Below, in pieces: positions 1-8,080 of a stretch of 53,342 nt of DNA (position 1 is its first letter; every line of letters begins with the position of its first letter). Source of the DNA: Candidatus Omnitrophota bacterium (GTDB lineage Bacteria > Omnitrophota > Gorgyraeia > Zapsychrales > Fredricksoniimonadaceae); contig CAJBYM010000091.1 in NCBI GenBank assembly GCA_903959815.1, positions 1 through 53,342 on the forward strand. Reading direction: 5' to 3'. Under the pieces are notes generated by a model, which was not told the origin of the DNA, searched no databases, and saw nothing but the letters and a program-made list of their open reading frames with translations. The position numbers and the translations under genes are program-made.

Positions 1-813
1 CAGCCTCAGCTTGTGGTGCGTTTTATGATGGTCAAGAGTGATAAAGAGATCAATCGCGGTGTTATGATCGGTGGTATTTTCATTCTGATGATGACGGGCG
101 TTGCGTTCGTCGTGGGTGCTTTGTCGAATGTGTTCTTTCTTAATGATCCGCGTTTTGCGAAGATCGCGATGGAAGCGGCTGGCGGGAATATTGACAAGAT
201 CATCCCACTTTATATCAATAGCGCGATGCCAGTATGGTTTGTTTATGTGTTTATGCTGACACTTTTGTCGGCCGCGATGTCCACATCGAGTTCCCAGTTT
301 CATACCATGGGCACGGCGATCGGCCGTGACGTGTTCGAACGGGTGATCTTGAAAGGGAAGGGGTCGCAGAATACTATTTTGATCACGCGCATCGGGATCT
401 TGCTGGGCGTCCTGGCGACGGTGACATTGGGTTATAAGATGCCGCCTGGCATTATTGCAGTGGCGACAGCTATTTTCTTTGGTTTGTGTGCGAGCACGTT
501 CTTGCCATCTTATGCCGGAGCTCTTTTTTGGAAAGGCATGACCAAGGCCGGGGCTGTGAGCAGTATGGTGGTAGGGTCATTGACCACGGTTCTTTTATTC
601 TTGTTTGTTCATAAGAAAGAGGCGGAGGCGATCGGCCTTTGCCAGTTGATCTTTCAGAAGCCGACCTTGGCTCCGATGCCATGGCCTGTTGTTGATCCGA
701 TCCTGATCGCGTTGCCGATCTCGGTGGTGACAGCGGTTGTTGTCAGTTTGATGACCAAGAAATTCGCCAAAGATCATCTGGCGCATTGTTTTAAATATAT
801 CGTTAAGAAGTAA
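1..813 (+). CDS. Sodium:solute symporter (SSS family), C-terminal part
   Basis: The frame is open from base 1, so the 5' end lies outside the window; 270 codons remain before TAA. The product is an inner-membrane secondary transporter of the SSS/PutP type, which couples solute uptake to a sodium gradient; the substrate cannot be told. Visible support: the starting loop QPQLVVRFMMVKSDKEIN is the family's typical cytoplasmic loop, and AAMSTSSSQFHTMGTAIGRD (about residues 90-110) resembles the conserved helix near the second sodium site. About six hydrophobic segments follow (roughly residues 20-45, 75-100, 120-140, 150-170, 178-198 and 232-255). The C terminus is short and basic, ending VKK. 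A strong terminator follows at once, so this gene ends its transcription unit. Confidence 0.9.
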   Translation, partial: QPQLVVRFMMVKSDKEINRGVMIGGIFILMMTGVAFVVGALSNVFFLNDPRFAKIAMEAAGGNIDKIIPLYINSAMPVWFVYVFMLTLLSAAMSTSSSQFHTMGTAIGRDVFERVILKGKGSQNTILITRIGILLGVLATVTLGYKMPPGIIAVATAIFFGLCASTFLPSYAGALFWKGMTKAGAVSSMVVGSLTTVLLFLFVHKKEAEAIGLCQLIFQKPTLAPMPWPVVDPILIALPISVVTAVVVSLMTKKFAKDHLAHCFKYIVKK

Positions 814-834
814 AAGTTATACAGTAATAAAGTT

Positions 835-875
835 AATATCCCCGGTGAGGAAACTTGCCGGGGATATTTTTTTGT
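835..875 (+). terminator. Rho-independent terminator of the symporter gene
   Basis: An 11-bp perfect stem (835-845 with 858-868, arm AATATCCCCGG) encloses a 12-nt loop and runs into a T-rich tract at 867-873. It lies 22 bp after the symporter stop codon. Confidence 0.9.
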
Positions 876-946
876 TGCAGGGAACTTTTAGTCTGTCTGC
901 GTTGTCTAATCAAATGAAGGGATAAAAACAAACGCAGGAGGCAGTT

Positions 947-1552
947 ATGTTGAACATGTTTAAGATCGTCACAGTGGTGGTTTTTGCAGGGCTTCTTTTT
1001 CTTTATAATCCCGCAGAGGCCTGGGCCCGTTCAGACCGGGATGGGTCACGTCACGACTACCCGCATTCTCGCTCATATCCCTATGGCAAGCTTACGCTAG
1101 GGGTTCCGCTTAATTCTATTAGCATCGGTTTTGGAGGAGGGAAGTATTACTATGGGGCCGGGTTGTTTTACCGCCCGTATCAGCATAAGTATATTGTTGT
1201 GCCTCCGCCCGCAGGTGTGGTGGTTTATTCTATACCTCCTCAATATAATCAAGTCATTATCGACGGCGTGATCTATTACACCTATAATGGTGTGTACTAT
1301 ACGCGTGTTCCCCAGGGTTTTCAGGTTGTTCAGCCGCCGTCTGTTGTGGTTGAAGCAGCTACGGTATCTACGAGTTTTTCCTTGAATGAGGAAGAAGTTT
1401 TCACGGTTAATATTCCGTTGCCTACCGGCGGGTATAAGCCGGTTGTGATCAAGCGTGATGGTGAAGGCTTTCAGGGGCCCCAGGGCGAATTTTATCCCGA
1501 GTTCCCGAAAGTGGAACAATTGAAAGTGATGTACGTTAGTAAAGTTAAGTAG
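947..1552 (+). CDS. Secreted DUF6515-like protein
   Basis: A 201-aa protein with a signal peptide (hydrophobic residues 6-20, likely cleavage near AEAWA). After a basic, His/Arg/Ser-rich stretch (residues 28-50) comes a Gly/Tyr-rich part (YYYGAGLFYRPY) and then a Tyr/Val/Pro-rich part: VVPPPAGVVVYSIPPQ, GVIYYTYNGVYYTRVPQG, FQVVQPPSVVVE. That pattern is typical of the DUF6515 family of periplasmic or outer-surface proteins, whose function is not known. The start is supported by a good ribosome binding site (CAGGAGG, 8 bp upstream). It precedes the sigma-factor gene by 19 bp in the same direction, so it may be co-transcribed with the stress operon. The family name is from recalled motifs, not a search. 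Confidence 0.75.
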   Translation: MLNMFKIVTVVVFAGLLFLYNPAEAWARSDRDGSRHDYPHSRSYPYGKLTLGVPLNSISIGFGGGKYYYGAGLFYRPYQHKYIVVPPPAGVVVYSIPPQYNQVIIDGVIYYTYNGVYYTRVPQGFQVVQPPSVVVEAATVSTSFSLNEEEVFTVNIPLPTGGYKPVVIKRDGEGFQGPQGEFYPEFPKVEQLKVMYVSKVK

Positions 1553-1571
1553 TGTTTTAACGGAGAGCAAG

Positions 1572-2108
1572 ATGCTTGAGCTTGGGCCTGATGTGATATG
1601 CCGCGCACAAGAAAATGATATGGCGGCATTTGAAGAGATCTACCGGCATTATGCGGGCATGGTTTACCGTGTGGCGCTACGCATGACCCGTCGCGTCGAA
1701 GATGCCGAAGAAGTGACGCAGGAAGTTTTTGTAGCGGTTCACCGGCACTTGAAGACGTTTGAGGGTAACGCGCAGTTAAAAACATGGATCTATCGTATCG
1801 CGGTCAACTGCTCTTTGAATGCGCTTAAGAAAGGCAAAAGGAATCCCGAGGTTGCGTGGGATGACGGGCTTGATCCCGAGGATCCACACCAGGGCGTGCG
1901 TGATACGATCGAGAAAGAGGATCGGGAGGCGAAGATCTCATCGCTTTTGGAAAGTTTGAACATGGACCAGAAGATGTGCCTTGTTTTAAGAGCGCAGGAA
2001 GGGTTGAGTTATGATCAGATTGCGCGGGCATTGAATGTCAATATCAATACCGTGAGATCCAGGATCAAGCGTGCACGTGAAACATTGCTGGCGTCAGGAA
2101 AGGTATAA
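1572..2108 (+). CDS. ECF RNA polymerase sigma factor (RpoE-like)
   Basis: A 178-aa extracytoplasmic-function sigma factor that would direct RNA polymerase to an envelope-stress regulon. Region 2 spans about residues 15-85: FEEIYRHYAGMVYRVALRMT, the DAEEVTQEVFVAVHRHL helix and the TWIYRIAVNCSLN motif that melts the -10 element. Region 4 (about residues 125-175) holds LSYDQIARALNVNINTVRSR, the helix-turn-helix that reads the -35 element, ending KRARETLL. Length is normal for the family. The start ATG is preceded by GGAGAGCAAG, a fair ribosome binding site. The next gene encodes its probable anti-sigma factor, and chaperone and efflux genes follow, as in self-regulated RpoE-type operons. No promoter of its own was identified. 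Confidence 0.93.
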   Translation: MLELGPDVICRAQENDMAAFEEIYRHYAGMVYRVALRMTRRVEDAEEVTQEVFVAVHRHLKTFEGNAQLKTWIYRIAVNCSLNALKKGKRNPEVAWDDGLDPEDPHQGVRDTIEKEDREAKISSLLESLNMDQKMCLVLRAQEGLSYDQIARALNVNINTVRSRIKRARETLLASGKV

Positions 2109-2160
2109 AATTCCCCTCCCCCGCGAGCGAAGCGAGTGTGGGGAGGGACAGGGAGGGGGC
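2109..2160 (+). repeat. GC-rich inverted repeat between sigma and anti-sigma genes
   Basis: A C-rich arm (CCCCTCCCCC) and two G-rich arms (GGGGAGGG and GGGAGGGGG) flank GCGAGCGAAGCGAG, forming a strong hairpin. It looks like a dispersed palindromic repeat. Its last G-rich arm (2150-2159) also serves as the ribosome binding site of the anti-sigma gene, so hairpin formation could limit translation of that gene. This is inference from sequence alone. Confidence 0.55.
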
Positions 2161-2168
2161 TAAGATAT

Positions 2169-2648
2169 ATGAAATGTCAGGACATCCAGGATCAGTTGTT
2201 GGCCGATTTTCTTGACCATGAACTTCCGTCAGATAAGAAGTCTGTGATCGAAGGGCATTTGCTGGACTGTGCGCATTGCCGTGAATTCTTCGCTGCCGTG
2301 AATAAGGTCAATGACCCGTTGGGGGCGGATGAAGCGGTTCAGCCCGATGCGCATGTTTGGGCCAGGGTTCGTGATCAAGTCGAGGCGACGCCTTTCTCTA
2401 TGGGGGAAAAGATCCGCGCTTGGTTTGAAGAGGTGCTCTGGGGGTTCAGACCGACGTTTGTTTATGGGAGTATTGTTGCGGCCATGTGTGTGATCCTGAT
2501 CGTTCCAATAGGGTTATACCGGCAAGAAGCGATCGCCATGGCGGATAAGGAAGAGTTGATGCAGCTTGTTTATGTGGATGATAGCATGACCACAGCGACC
2601 GGCGCTGAAGGCATTGGCAACGGGACTGTTGTTGAGCATTGGTTATAG
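2169..2648 (+). CDS. Zinc-finger anti-sigma factor
   Basis: A 159-aa single-pass membrane protein expected to bind and inhibit the sigma factor encoded just upstream. The N-terminal cytoplasmic part carries an H-x3-C-x2-C motif (HLLDCAHC, about residues 31-38), the hallmark of zinc-binding anti-sigma domains. A transmembrane segment follows at about residues 105-128 (FVYGSIVAAMCVILIVPIGL), leaving a short periplasmic tail of about 30 residues. A GTG 33 bp upstream is in frame, but the residues it would add look like translated repeat, and the ATG at 2169 has a G-rich ribosome binding site at proper spacing. The short periplasmic tail leaves little room for a sensor domain, so sensing may depend on a partner such as the chaperone encoded next. 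Confidence 0.88.
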   Translation: MKCQDIQDQLLADFLDHELPSDKKSVIEGHLLDCAHCREFFAAVNKVNDPLGADEAVQPDAHVWARVRDQVEATPFSMGEKIRAWFEEVLWGFRPTFVYGSIVAAMCVILIVPIGLYRQEAIAMADKEELMQLVYVDDSMTTATGAEGIGNGTVVEHWL

Positions 2649-2672
2649 GTTATATAAAAAGGAGAGGTGCGT

Positions 2673-3176
2673 ATGAAAAGTAATCATGGTGTTTATGTAT
2701 TAATGGCAGCGGGAGCAGCGGTTTTGTTGTTGGCAACGCCGTCGATCGCGATGGACAAAGACATGGGTGCGCCTATGGGGCATGGAGCAATGGGCCCGGG
2801 CCACGGTCCGAAAAATGAGAAAGCGTTCTGGAAAGAAGAAGAAAAGTCTTTGGGATTGACCGAGGAGCAGCGCGCGAAGATGAAGGTGATCCGTGAAGAG
2901 ATGAAAGCACAACAGGAATCGTCGCGCAGTGAGATGAAGGCTAAACATGAAGCTTTGCGTCAGGAATTGGATGCGGAAAAGCCCAATCGCGGCAAGGCTG
3001 AGGCGCTCGTCAAGGAGATCGGCGCGCTTGAACAGAAGATGGGGCTTGGGCGCGTCAGTATGATCTTTAAGATCAGAGAGATCTTGACGCCGGAACAGTA
3101 CAAAAAATTGCAGGCGTTCCATGAAAAGAAGAAGGCAGAAATGAAAGAGCGCCATGGCAAGAAGAAGGCTGAGTAA
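2673..3176 (+). CDS. Spy/CpxP-like periplasmic chaperone (LTxxQ motifs)
   Basis: A 167-aa exported, mainly helical protein. A signal peptide covers about residues 1-26 (ending SIAMD), followed by a Met/Gly/His-rich linker (MGAPMGHGAMGPGHGP) that could bind metal. The rest is highly charged helix with two LTxxQ signatures, LTEEQRAKMK and LTPEQYKKLQ, which define the Spy/CpxP/ZraP family of periplasmic chaperones and metal-stress proteins. It ends in a lysine-rich tail. A GTG six bases upstream is possible, but the ATG at 2673 has the better spacing from AAAAGGAGAG. Downstream, its TAA overlaps the ATG of the tolC-like gene by one base (TAATG), so the two are translationally coupled. Confidence 0.85.
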   Translation: MKSNHGVYVLMAAGAAVLLLATPSIAMDKDMGAPMGHGAMGPGHGPKNEKAFWKEEEKSLGLTEEQRAKMKVIREEMKAQQESSRSEMKAKHEALRQELDAEKPNRGKAEALVKEIGALEQKMGLGRVSMIFKIREILTPEQYKKLQAFHEKKKAEMKERHGKKKAE

Positions 3177-4441
3177 TGATAAAAAGAATCCTGCCATGCA
3201 TAGGACTTTTATTTCTCGGGCTTGTTCCCATCAGTGGATTGGCTTTCGGGGACGAGGTCCTTTCATGGCAGGATTGTATTAAGGAGGCGCGTGCACAACA
3301 TCCGGATCTTGTTTCGGCACGGGCCAAGCTCGATCAGGCCAAGGCGAATAAAGGGATCGCCCGCAGCACAGCGCTTCCACAGTTAAGTGCCAGCGCCGGG
3401 CTTAGTACGGGTAAGACCCAGGGGAAAGACAGCAGCAAGTCCTCCTCGTATGGTGTCAGCGGTCGGCAATTATTATTTGACGGTTTTAAGACGGCGAACG
3501 ACCTCGCTGCGGCCCAGGAGAACATCAAAAGTTCTTCGTATAATTATCAGATCGTTTCTTCCAATGTCCTATTGCGTTTGAAGACAGCGTATGACGGGCT
3601 TTTGACCGCTCAGAAATTAATGGATGTGACCCAGGACATTGTGGCTCGTCGTCAGAAGAATATGGATCTTGTAAAATTGCGTTACGACGCCGGACGGGAA
3701 CACAAAGGGGCCTTTCTGACGGCTCAAGCGAATTTTGCCCAGGCACAGTTTGAGTACGAACAGGCGGGGCGGAACCTGGAATTATATCAACGGCGCTTGA
3801 GCAAAGAATTGGGACGTTCAAAATTTGTTTCTTTGGCGGTGTCGGGTGAGATGGATGTGCCGCAGGCGGACCAGGATAAACCTGATTTTGATGTTCTCGT
3901 CGATAATACCCCACTTTTAAAACAATTTGTAGCTCAGAAAGAAGCGGCCCGTTTGGGTGTAAAGTCGGCCAGGGCTGATTTCCTTCCTCAAATTTATGGT
4001 GATGTTGGCGCAGGTAAAACGGGTGATACCTGGCCTCCGCGTACGGGCGATTGGTCGGCCGGTATCAGTGTTTCATTTCCTTTGTTCCAGGGGGGGCAGA
4101 ATCAGGCGTCTCTAGCCAGAGCCAAGGCTGTGTATGAGCAGGCTCAGGCGGATGAACGCAGCGGGCGCGATGGTGTGATCTTTACACTCGCCCAGGCATG
4201 GACCGCGTGGCAGGATGATGTGGCCCAGGTCATGGTTGAAGAAAAATTCCTGGACGCGGCGGCGCTTCGCTCCAAGATCGCACAAGGTGAATATTCGACA
4301 GGCCTTATTGCGTTCAATGACTGGACACTGATCGAAGATGCTCTGGTGAGCAATCAGAAACAGATTCTTCAGGCGAAAATGGGTGCGCTCATTTCCGAAG
4401 CGAATTGGCTTCAGGCTAAAGGGGAGACGATCGATGAATAA
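3176..4441 (+). CDS. TolC-family outer-membrane efflux channel
   Basis: A 421-aa outer-membrane protein that would form the exit duct of a tripartite pump with the adaptor and MacB encoded next. The signal peptide (residues 1-25, LFLGLVPISGLAFG) is followed by two OEP repeats. The first starts LSWQDCIKEARAQHPDLVSA and the second starts near VDNTPLLKQFVAQKEAARLG; each has a long helix and a strand motif (LPQLSASAGLS, LPQIYGDVGAG). SAGISVSFPLFQGGQNQASL is the usual strand-to-helix junction of the second repeat. Length matches the family. It overlaps the chaperone gene by one base and the adaptor gene by 8 bases. Confidence 0.93.
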   Translation: MIKRILPCIGLLFLGLVPISGLAFGDEVLSWQDCIKEARAQHPDLVSARAKLDQAKANKGIARSTALPQLSASAGLSTGKTQGKDSSKSSSYGVSGRQLLFDGFKTANDLAAAQENIKSSSYNYQIVSSNVLLRLKTAYDGLLTAQKLMDVTQDIVARRQKNMDLVKLRYDAGREHKGAFLTAQANFAQAQFEYEQAGRNLELYQRRLSKELGRSKFVSLAVSGEMDVPQADQDKPDFDVLVDNTPLLKQFVAQKEAARLGVKSARADFLPQIYGDVGAGKTGDTWPPRTGDWSAGISVSFPLFQGGQNQASLARAKAVYEQAQADERSGRDGVIFTLAQAWTAWQDDVAQVMVEEKFLDAAALRSKIAQGEYSTGLIAFNDWTLIEDALVSNQKQILQAKMGALISEANWLQAKGETIDE

Positions 4442-5399
4442 GCGTAATATTGTCTTTATGATCATAGGCGTGGCGTTTCTTGCCGGCGGATGGATGTTGT
4501 GGAGCAGGGCTAAGACACCGCAAGTTAAAGAAAAGGTCGCTTCACCTTTTTACGGGTCGATCGAGAAGTCTATTTCCGCGACAGGAACAGTTCAGCCGCA
4601 AAATCGTCTTGAGATCAAGCCGCCTATTCCGGGCCGGATAGAAAATATCTTGGTTGAAGAAGGGCAGAAGGTCAAGACCGGAGATGTCCTTGCTTTGATG
4701 AGTTCGACGGAGAGGGCCGCTCTTTTGGATGCCGCGCGTTTGCAGGGAGAGGATAAGCTCAAGGATTGGGAAGAGATCTATAAAGCCGCGCCCTTGATCG
4801 CGCCTATTGACGGGGAAGTGATCGTTAAGGCCGTCAATCCGGGGCAGACCGTGACCTCAAGCGATGCGGTGATCGTTCTTTCGGATCGTCTTATTGTTCA
4901 GGCACAGGTTGATGAGACGGATATTGGTAAGGTCAAAGTGGGACAGGCCGCGGTCATAGGTCTTGATGCTTATGCGGACATGCAGGTTAAGGCCAAGGTC
5001 GATCATATTTATTATGAGTCAAAGACGGTGAATAATGTGACGATCTATCAGGTTGATATTGTTCCCGAAGAAGTACCTTCGGAGTTCCGTTCGGGCATGA
5101 GCGCTAATGTGCGGATCGTTCAGGATAAGAAAGAAAATGTTCTTTTGCTTTCTCTTGAGGTTGTTAAACAGGATCAGGGTAAGAGTTTTGTTTGGATCAG
5201 TCAGGGTCATGGTGAAAAGCCTGCCAGGGCAGAGATCCGTACGGGTCTTTCCGATGATAATAATATTGAGGTCTTGGGCGGGCTTAATCCCGAGGATAAG
5301 GTCGTTTTAAAATTAGACGTGAGTTCATCCAAACGTTCCAAAGGGGCTAAAACGGCTTCCAGCCCATTTATGCCAACGCCTCCCCGGGGCGGGCGTTAA
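4434..5399 (+). CDS. MacA/HlyD-family periplasmic adaptor with a very short hairpin
   Basis: A 321-aa membrane-fusion protein linking MacB to TolC. It has an N-terminal anchor (IVFMIIGVAFLAGGWMLW), a lipoyl half-motif (PPIPGRIENILVEEGQKVKT), then after only about 30 residues the second half (APLIAPIDGEVIVKAVNPGQ). Beta-barrel and membrane-proximal domains follow (VDETDIGKVKVGQAAVIGLD; GEKPARAEIRTGLSDDNNIE). In classical MacA a long alpha-helical hairpin separates the lipoyl halves; here it is nearly absent, so contact with TolC must differ. The start at 4434 (MNKRN) gives a proper membrane anchor; longer in-frame starts read through the tolC 3' end. The C terminus is Pro/Arg-rich. Confidence 0.88.
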   Translation: MNKRNIVFMIIGVAFLAGGWMLWSRAKTPQVKEKVASPFYGSIEKSISATGTVQPQNRLEIKPPIPGRIENILVEEGQKVKTGDVLALMSSTERAALLDAARLQGEDKLKDWEEIYKAAPLIAPIDGEVIVKAVNPGQTVTSSDAVIVLSDRLIVQAQVDETDIGKVKVGQAAVIGLDAYADMQVKAKVDHIYYESKTVNNVTIYQVDIVPEEVPSEFRSGMSANVRIVQDKKENVLLLSLEVVKQDQGKSFVWISQGHGEKPARAEIRTGLSDDNNIEVLGGLNPEDKVVLKLDVSSSKRSKGAKTASSPFMPTPPRGGR

Positions 5400-5409
5400 G
5401 ACAGGACCT

Positions 5410-7365
5410 ATGCTTGAGTTAAAGAACGTTACAAAAACATACCGCATGGGCAGTGAAGATGTCAGAGCCTTGCAGGATGTGTCGGTGAAGATCGCGGCCG
5501 GCGAGTTTGTCGCTATCATGGGGCCGTCGGGATCCGGAAAATCGACCATGCTGCACATTTTAGGTTTTCTTGATCGTCCTGATTCCGGGTCCTACATCTT
5601 TAATGGTCAAGATATCAGTGTTCTTAGTGATGATGAATTGGCTGTGATGCGTAATCAGACGGCGGGTTTTGTTTTTCAGCAGTTCCATTTATTGCCGCGT
5701 TTATCGGCCGTAGATAATGTAGCTTTGCCTTTGATCTATGCCGGTAAACAGCATTTGCGGCAAAAAGCATTGGACCGGATCAAGGATGTGGGGTTGGCAT
5801 CCAGGGCAGAACATCAGCCCAATGAGCTTTCCGGCGGTGAGCGTCAGAGGATCGCGATCGCCCGCGCGCTTGTTAATGAGCCGCTGATTATTTTTGCCGA
5901 TGAGCCAACGGGGAATCTGGATACCAAGAGTGAAGCTGAGATCATGGAGATCCTCAAAGCTCTTAATGCGGCGGGTAAGACTGTTGTTATGGTCACGCAT
6001 GAGCGCGAGGTGGCGGAGCATGCCAAGCGGATCATTATGATGCGCGACGGTAAGATCGTTTCTGACGAAATCAAGGTGCCACAAAGAAAATCTGGGGACA
6101 CACACTTAATTCATGAATTAAGTGTGTGTCCCCAGATTTCTGCTACGGGGCGGGCTGAGTTGGCGGATCATATCCGTCAGTCGGTTCGCTCTATTCTGGC
6201 GAACCGTTTGCGCTCTTTGTTGTCTATGCTCGGTATTTTGATCGGTGTGGCCGCAGTTATCGCCATGCTTGCCCTTGGGCAAGGCGCTAAAGATTCTATT
6301 GCGAAAAGGCTTTCGTCGATGGGTTCAAATCTTTTGATGGTCAGGCCGGGATCCTCTCAGGCGCATGGTGTTTCTTTGGAGGCGGGTGCGGTCACGCGTT
6401 TTACGCTGGACGATGCCGACGCGATGACGCATCTTTCTGAGGTCAAGCGTGTGTCGGCTTCGGTCCGGGGACGTGCCCAGATGGTCGCTGCGGATAAGAA
6501 TTGGAATACCCAACTTCAGGGCACAGGGGTGGATTATCCGCTGATGCGATCCTCAGTGCCGACCTCCGGCCGGTTCTTTACGGCGGAAGAACTTAGGATG
6601 CGGGAACGTGTTGTTCTTTTGGGCATGACGGTGGTACGGGAACTTTTTCCCGATACAGATCCTGTGGGCAGAACGGTCAAGATCAATCGTGTTGCGTTTA
6701 AAGTGATCGGCGTTCTTCCGGAGAAAGGCGCAACCGGCTGGAATGATGAGGATGATGTGGCCGTGATCCCGGTTACGACAGCGATGTACCGGCTTTTGGG
6801 TAAACAGTATGTGGATTCGATCGATGTTGAAGTGGCGGACCCCGCTCTGATGGACCAGGCACAGGCGTCGCTCAAAGCTATTATCATCAAACGTCAGCAT
6901 TTGGATAAGGACAAAGAAGATTCATTTCAGATCCGTAATATGGCCGAGATCCAGGCAACGATCGAAAGCACAACACAGACCATGACATTGCTTTTGGGAT
7001 CGATCGCGGCCATTTCACTTTTGGTCGGCGGTATCGGGATCATGAATATTATGCTCGTGTCTGTCACCGAGCGCACACGCGAGATCGGCCTGCGCAAGGC
7101 GATTGGTGCGCGCAAGATCGACATTACAACACAATTTTTGATCGAATCTGTTCTGATGACGGTTGCTGGTGGGATCATGGGTGTGATCCTGGGCGTTGGC
7201 ATTGCGATGATGTTATCGTTTTTTGCCGGATGGGCGACCACGATCTCGATCAGCTCGATCGTGATGGCGACCACCTTTTCGATCGTTGTGGGTATCGTTT
7301 TTGGTTTACGTCCTGCCATTCAGGCGGCTGAATTAAATCCCATCGAAGCCCTGCGTTACGAATAA
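5410..7365 (+). CDS. macB: MacB: fused ABC ATPase and FtsX-type permease
   Basis: A 651-aa inner-membrane protein that drives the tripartite pump by mechanotransmission. The N-terminal ATPase shows Walker A GPSGSGKST (residues 38-46), the ABC signature LSGGERQRIAIARAL (about 140), Walker B IIFADEPT (about 160) and H-loop VTHE (about 195). After a linker comes the MacB/FtsX permease: a first transmembrane helix near residue 270 (LLSMLGILIGVAAVIAMLAL), a large periplasmic domain, and three C-terminal helices beginning with LLLGSIAAISLLVGGIGIMN and containing TERTREIGLRKAIGA. The linker (about residues 227-244) is encoded by a perfect 52-bp palindrome that keeps the frame, so it was tolerated as added linker. 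It lies 10 bp after the adaptor gene, in the same operon. Confidence 0.95.
   Translation: MLELKNVTKTYRMGSEDVRALQDVSVKIAAGEFVAIMGPSGSGKSTMLHILGFLDRPDSGSYIFNGQDISVLSDDELAVMRNQTAGFVFQQFHLLPRLSAVDNVALPLIYAGKQHLRQKALDRIKDVGLASRAEHQPNELSGGERQRIAIARALVNEPLIIFADEPTGNLDTKSEAEIMEILKALNAAGKTVVMVTHEREVAEHAKRIIMMRDGKIVSDEIKVPQRKSGDTHLIHELSVCPQISATGRAELADHIRQSVRSILANRLRSLLSMLGILIGVAAVIAMLALGQGAKDSIAKRLSSMGSNLLMVRPGSSQAHGVSLEAGAVTRFTLDDADAMTHLSEVKRVSASVRGRAQMVAADKNWNTQLQGTGVDYPLMRSSVPTSGRFFTAEELRMRERVVLLGMTVVRELFPDTDPVGRTVKINRVAFKVIGVLPEKGATGWNDEDDVAVIPVTTAMYRLLGKQYVDSIDVEVADPALMDQAQASLKAIIIKRQHLDKDKEDSFQIRNMAEIQATIESTTQTMTLLLGSIAAISLLVGGIGIMNIMLVSVTERTREIGLRKAIGARKIDITTQFLIESVLMTVAGGIMGVILGVGIAMMLSFFAGWATTISISSIVMATTFSIVVGIVFGLRPAIQAAELNPIEALRYE
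6088..6139. repeat. Perfect 52-bp palindrome inside macB
   Basis: Every base from 6088 to 6139 pairs with its mirror around the 6113/6114 centre. Each arm reads AAATCTGGGGACACACACTT followed by AATTCA. It resembles the TGGGGACA-type dispersed palindromes seen in many bacterial genomes. It lies in frame in the linker between the MacB ATPase and permease and encodes about 18 residues (KSGDTHLIHELSVCPQIS). Confidence 0.9.
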
Positions 7366-7393
7366 CATATTGTTTAGTAAGTTCAGAGGATGT

Positions 7394-7957
7394 TTATTCT
7401 TGGTGTAGGGGCGGACCTTGTGTCCGCCCGAGGGTTGGCTTTTTCTGATCTGGATTCTCCTCATCAAGAGCCCATGCCACAGGATTGTTAACAATATATT
7501 CCTGAACTCGAATCAGATCTTTGTCGTTGCGGATCACGTGATCATAAAACGACCTTTGCCAGAATGTGCTGTCAAATTTCTCCCATCCGTATTGATGTAC
7601 TCCGCGAATGTATTCATTAGTGCTTATAGATTTAAAGGCCTGTATCACACGACTTAATGCAATGCCTTTCTCTGAAATAACTATCCCATGAATATGGTTC
7701 GGCATCACAACGAATGAATCAAGGCTGACCTGACCAATCCGCCGTGGCATATCCAGCCAGATCGAGGCGATCATTCGGCCGGCACCGTTTAAGTGCACGA
7801 CATCCTTAATGACCTCACCCAATAAACATCTTTTTCCGTGAACACATATTGTTACAAAATAATATCCAGCAGTTGAATAATCATATTCAGCAAGACGTAG
7901 ACTTTTGCGCGATGGGGATTTTTTGTGGCCGGGAGTAATACCAGATTTATTTGTCAT
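7394..7957 (-). CDS. REP-associated tyrosine transposase (RAYT, Y1_Tnp)
   Basis: A single-domain HUH nuclease of the IS200-like Y1 superfamily, of the type that acts on REP palindromes. Visible features: the start motif RLAEYDYSTAGYYFVTICV, the metal-binding HUH motif in VVMPNHIHGIVI, and the catalytic tyrosine in VQEYIVNNPVAW, with the RSFYDHVIRNDKDL motif just before it. Length (187 aa) fits RAYTs. The ATG at 7957 is chosen; a TTG 21 bp upstream is also in frame and no clear ribosome binding site is seen. The last codons (GRTQGPPLHQ) run through the flanking REP palindrome, so the C terminus is partly REP-encoded. REP copies lie on both sides, the usual RAYT arrangement. Confidence 0.92.
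   Translation of the reverse strand: MTNKSGITPGHKKSPSRKSLRLAEYDYSTAGYYFVTICVHGKRCLLGEVIKDVVHLNGAGRMIASIWLDMPRRIGQVSLDSFVVMPNHIHGIVISEKGIALSRVIQAFKSISTNEYIRGVHQYGWEKFDSTFWQRSFYDHVIRNDKDLIRVQEYIVNNPVAWALDEENPDQKKPTLGRTQGPPLHQE
7405..7431. repeat. REP palindrome at the 3' end of RAYT 1
   Basis: GTAGGGGCGGACCTTGTGTC followed by CGCCCG: a stem GGGCGGA/TCCGCCC with a short loop, headed by GTAG. The GTAG head plus GC hairpin is the standard REP layout. It overlaps the last codons of the transposase and has close relatives at 8081-8142. Confidence 0.88.
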
Positions 7958-8080
7958 AAGAATTAATAATAATTCCAATGTGGTGCCGGCACAAGAGTGT
8001 TTTTATGCTGATGGAGGTATGGCGAATTGTAACTCATAGTGCGACAAAAATACGCTTCATAACCAACCGCTACTTCGTTG

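Noticed and set aside
2136-2168. GTG start for the anti-sigma factor
   Set aside because: The extra residues are translated from the GC-rich repeat; the ATG at 2169 has the better ribosome binding site and starts at the conserved domain.
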